From DATFDN01 sp963767645 (GTDB lineage Bacteria > Pseudomonadota > Alphaproteobacteria > Acetobacterales > Acetobacteraceae), in assembly GCA_963767645.1 (NCBI GenBank), contig CAVYEW010000014.1, forward strand, positions 310,001 through 374,000: a DNA stretch of 64,000 nucleotides, written 5' to 3'. Of this stretch, positions 61,244 to 64,000 are shown piece by piece (positions within the stretch are counted from its first letter, which is position 1; each line of letters begins with the position of its first letter). The position numbers and the translations under genes were made by a program. The notes under the pieces were generated by a model, which worked only from the letters and a program-made list of their open reading frames with translations, was not told the origin of the DNA and made no database searches.

Positions 61244-62344
61244 ATGTTCGCCAACCGCCCCGCCTGGCTTCACCCACGGGGTCTGGCGCTCGGCCTCGCC
61301 CTGCTCGCGTCCGCCTGTACCGTCAGTCCGCCCCAGATCGCGAGCGGCGGTGTCGCACCGGAGAGCTTCGCGCCCCTGGTCAAGAAGGTGCTGCCTTCCG
61401 TCGTCAATATCGGCGTGACCGAAACCGTCTCCGCCGGCAACATCCTGCGCGAGCTGCCGCCCGAGCTGCGCGATACCCCGCTGGGGCGTGAGTTCCGCCG
61501 CCGCTTCGGCAACCGTCGCGAGGACGTCCTCGGCGCCGGGTCCGGTTTCATCATCGATCCGTCGGGGATTATCGTCACCAACAACCATGTCGTCGGCCAG
61601 GCAAGCCGAATCATGGTCTCGCTGACTGACGGCACCAAGCTGCCGGCCCGGGTCGTCGGCGCCGACGAGCTGACCGATGTGGCAGTGATCCGGGTCAGCC
61701 CGCCGCATCCGCTGCCCGCCGTCGCCTGGGGCGATTCGCGGTTGGTGGAGGTCGGCGATTGGGTGCTTGCGGCCGGCAACCCGTTCGGACTCGGCGGCTC
61801 GGTGACGGCCGGAATCATCTCGGCACAGGGGCGCGATCTCGGGGCCGGGCCGTTCGACAACTTCCTGCAGATCGACGCGCCGATCAATCCGGGCAATTCG
61901 GGCGGACCCGCCTTCAACCTGAACGGCCAGGTGGTGGCCATGACCACGGCGATCGTCTCGCCCTCGGGCGGATCGGTCGGCATCGGCTTCGCCATCCCCT
62001 CCGATCTCGTGCGCCGCACCGTCGCCGAATTGCAGACGCGCGGACGCATCGATCGCGGCTGGCTCGGCGTTTCCGTTCAGGCGACCGTTGCCCGGACCGG
62101 CGCCAGTCCGGGAGTGGCGATCGCCGGCGTGGTCCCCAACAGTCCCGGCGCGGCAGCAGGGTTGCAGGAGGGAGATGTGGTCGTGGCGGTCAACGGCGAG
62201 CGTGTCGATTCCTCGCTCGGCCTGATACGGGCCATCGCCGAGCAGCCCCCCGGGGCCACGGTGCGGCTGGAGGTGCGCCGCAGCGGCCGCACGCTGTCCC
62301 TGCCGGTCACGGTCGGACGCCGCCCGGCCGAACAGGCGGAGTAG
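61244..62344 (+). CDS. Trypsin-like serine protease lipoprotein (DegS/HtrA type, one PDZ domain)
   Basis: The 366-aa protein has a lipoprotein signal (LALGLALLASACTVSPP, lipobox LASAC), so it is membrane-anchored in the periplasm. The catalytic triad is His in IVTNNHVVGQ, Asp in ELTDVAVIRV and Ser in NPGNSGGPAF. A single C-terminal PDZ domain follows (GVVPNSPGAAAGLQEGDVVV). One PDZ plus membrane anchoring recalls DegS rather than DegP. The response regulator and sensor genes lie 28 bp downstream, so an envelope-stress link is plausible. Confidence 0.9.
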   Translation: MFANRPAWLHPRGLALGLALLASACTVSPPQIASGGVAPESFAPLVKKVLPSVVNIGVTETVSAGNILRELPPELRDTPLGREFRRRFGNRREDVLGAGSGFIIDPSGIIVTNNHVVGQASRIMVSLTDGTKLPARVVGADELTDVAVIRVSPPHPLPAVAWGDSRLVEVGDWVLAAGNPFGLGGSVTAGIISAQGRDLGAGPFDNFLQIDAPINPGNSGGPAFNLNGQVVAMTTAIVSPSGGSVGIGFAIPSDLVRRTVAELQTRGRIDRGWLGVSVQATVARTGASPGVAIAGVVPNSPGAAAGLQEGDVVVAVNGERVDSSLGLIRAIAEQPPGATVRLEVRRSGRTLSLPVTVGRRPAEQAE

Positions 62345-62372
62345 GCAGGCTGCGACCCGGAAGGAGGAACGG

Positions 62373-63056
62373 ATGCGCATTCTGGTGGTCGAGGACGACA
62401 AGGAGGTCGCGGGCTTCATCGTGCGCGGCCTGCGCGAGGCTGGACACGTCGTGGAACACGCCGATAACGGCCGGGACGGTCTGTTCCTGGCAGCGAGCGA
62501 GCCGTTCGACGCGATGATCCTGGACCGGATGCTGCCCGGCGGCATCGATGGGCTGCGCGTGCTGGAAACCCTGCGCGGCCAGAAGAACACCATCCCCGTG
62601 CTCATCCTCTCTGCGCTGGCCGAGGTCGATGAACGGGTGAAGGGACTCAAGGCCGGCGGCGACGATTACATGACCAAGCCGTTCGCGTTTTCCGAACTGC
62701 TGGCCCGGGTCGAGGGGCTGGTGCGTCGCGGCAAGCCGGACGGGCCGGTGACGAAGCTCGCCGTCGCCGATCTCGAGCTCGATCTGCTGTCGCGGCAGGT
62801 GAAGCGCGCCGGGCAGAAGATCGACCTGCAGCCGCGCGAGTTCCGGCTGCTCGAATACCTGATGCGCCACGCTGGGCAGGTCGTCACCCGCACCATGCTG
62901 CTGGAAGGCGTCTGGGACTATCATTTCGACCCGCAGACCAACGTGATCGACGTGCATGTGTCGCGGCTGCGCCAGAAGGTGGACAAGCCGTTCCCGACGC
63001 CGTTGATCCATACCGTGCGGAACGCGGGATATATGCTGCGCGCCGAGCCCGGCTAG
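62373..63056 (+). CDS. OmpR-family response regulator
   Basis: The 227-aa protein has a receiver domain (MRILVVEDDKEVAGFIVRGL, phospho-acceptor Asp in DAMILDRMLPG, Lys in DDYMTKPFAF). A winged-helix OmpR/PhoB DNA-binding domain follows (LQPREFRLLEYLMRHAGQVV, VWDYHFDPQTNVIDVHVSRL, HTVRNAGYMLRAEP). A GGAGGA site precedes the ATG. The cognate kinase starts 4 bp after its stop. Confidence 0.95.
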   Translation: MRILVVEDDKEVAGFIVRGLREAGHVVEHADNGRDGLFLAASEPFDAMILDRMLPGGIDGLRVLETLRGQKNTIPVLILSALAEVDERVKGLKAGGDDYMTKPFAFSELLARVEGLVRRGKPDGPVTKLAVADLELDLLSRQVKRAGQKIDLQPREFRLLEYLMRHAGQVVTRTMLLEGVWDYHFDPQTNVIDVHVSRLRQKVDKPFPTPLIHTVRNAGYMLRAEPG

Positions 63057-63060
63057 TTCC

Positions 63061-64000
63061 TTGGCGATATTCGGGCGGCGACGCGCCCTGCGCTCGGCCG
63101 CGCTCCGCTTCGCCGTCGTCTACGCCCTGCTGCTCGCCGTCAGCGCGACCGCCCTCGCCGCGTTTCTCTGGTGGGCAACCGCGGGCCTGCTCGATCGCCA
63201 GACCGATACGATCATCACCGCCGATGCTCAGGCGCTTCTCGATCGCTTCGAGCAGGGCGGTACCGCGGCGCTGATCCTGACCATCAGGGACCGGCTCGAG
63301 CAGGACGTGGACGACAGCTCGATTTATCTCTTCGTCGCTCCCGACGGGCGCACGCTCGCCGGCAATCTTTCGGATTGGCCGGCCGCCGTGCGCAACACCG
63401 ACCGCTATTACGAACTGCCCGTGGAACGCGCCGGCATGCGCTACCTGGCACGGGTATATCGCTTCGATCTGCCGGGCGACTATCGCCTTCTGGTGGGCCG
63501 CGACGTGCAGACCCGCGCCCAGCTTCGGCACCTGCTCACCGATGCACTGCTCTGGGCGTTGGTCGTGGTGATCGGCATGGCGACGCTCGGCGCCTTCGTC
63601 GTCCGGGGCCTGTTCCGCCGCGCGCTCGCCGACGTCTCGGAGACCGCCGCCGCGATCGCCGCGGGCGATCTCGCCCGGCGGGTGCGACGGTCGGGCCGGG
63701 GAGACGAGTTCGACCAGCTCGCCGCCACCATCAACGACATGCTGGACCGGATCGCGCGGCTGATGGACGGCGTGCGGCAGGTCTCGAACGCCATCGCCCA
63801 CGATCTCCGCACGCCGATCACCCGCGCGCGCGGGCGGCTGGAGGAAGCTGCGGCGTGTGCCCGCACGCCCGAGGAGATGCACGCCGCCATCGAACGTGCG
63901 ATCGCCGATCTCGACGGAATCATCGCCATCTTCCAGGGCCTGTTGCGAATTGCGGAGATCGAGGCAGGCTCGCGGCGCTCGGCCTTTGCGCCCCTCGAGG
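63061..64000 (+). CDS. Sensor histidine kinase (partial, runs off the window)
   Basis: At least 313 residues are visible. A TTG at 63061 is the best start (LAIFGRRRALRSAALRFAVV). A first membrane helix (about 17-40) leads to a periplasmic sensor region with FVAPDGRTLAGNLSDWP. A second helix (about 160-183) is followed by a HAMP domain (ETAAAIAAGDLARRVRRSGR) and the dimerisation H-box SNAIAHDLRTPITRARGRL. The ATPase domain is beyond the window. It pairs with the upstream OmpR-type regulator. Confidence 0.93.
   Translation, partial: MAIFGRRRALRSAALRFAVVYALLLAVSATALAAFLWWATAGLLDRQTDTIITADAQALLDRFEQGGTAALILTIRDRLEQDVDDSSIYLFVAPDGRTLAGNLSDWPAAVRNTDRYYELPVERAGMRYLARVYRFDLPGDYRLLVGRDVQTRAQLRHLLTDALLWALVVVIGMATLGAFVVRGLFRRALADVSETAAAIAAGDLARRVRRSGRGDEFDQLAATINDMLDRIARLMDGVRQVSNAIAHDLRTPITRARGRLEEAAACARTPEEMHAAIERAIADLDGIIAIFQGLLRIAEIEAGSRRSAFAPLE

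Overview
The window is a GC-rich (visibly about 65-70%) alphaproteobacterial chromosome segment. The family is probably Acetobacteraceae or another Rhodospirillales lineage. This rests on an ALAS-type hemA, a GatCAB amidotransferase, the nrdR-ribD-ribE-ribB order, UbiK and RT0821-type surface proteins, HldD, and the gene order of the ribosomal cluster. The family assignment is inference. No rRNA, tRNA, CRISPR array, integrase or complete insertion sequence was found.

Layout. 1-5.2 kb (minus): ruvX, glyA, nrdR, ribD, ribE, ribB and the first codons of a probable ribH, with mostly overlapping stops and starts, so one-carbon and riboflavin synthesis look cotranscribed. 5.3-8.7 kb (plus): gatCAB, with gatB frameshifted. 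8.7-11.5 kb: an accessory stretch with a lower-GC heme-binding-like gene, a MITE-like element, an in-frame chimera of a YbjN gene and a DsbA-like isomerase, and a diverged second copy of the gatB 3' end. 11.5-24 kb: housekeeping genes (proC, ybjN, ubiK, hldD, lgt, a MidA-type methyltransferase, pgeF, a lipoprotein, prs, an SDR, an EamA transporter, hemA, an RlmI-like methyltransferase). 24.2-25.6 kb: a HAF-repeat protein with an RTX-like C-terminus. 26-39.9 kb (minus): str-S10-spc ribosomal cluster, rpsL to adk, lacking fusA and not followed by the alpha operon. 40-53.8 kb: eno-ftsB-glycosyltransferase, argH with a wrecked lptM, tlpA, pckA, an MFS pump, a diiron protein, pepA-holC and a frameshifted tsaC. 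53.8-56 kb: an AT-rich patch, a CBS protein and a ClC channel remnant. 56-64 kb: a DsbD-like reductase, Uma2, hrpB, a DegS-like lipoprotein protease, and a two-component system cut by the window end.

Cross-cutting features. (1) A family of about 80-bp C/G-rich palindromic repeats (seven copies) sits between genes, inside ribD and a methyltransferase gene in frame, and at the start of lptM. (2) REP-like cgtcatg...catgacg elements are dispersed, two of them carried inside a MITE-like element with terminal inverted repeats and 3-bp TNA target duplications. (3) Single-base indels break gatB, rpsE and tsaC, which should be essential, so the assembly probably contains errors; lptM and the ClC remnant also carry shifts but look like real decay. 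(4) The gatB 3'-end duplicate plus a 257-bp direct repeat of ybjN mark a past illegitimate recombination event, the most unusual structure here.
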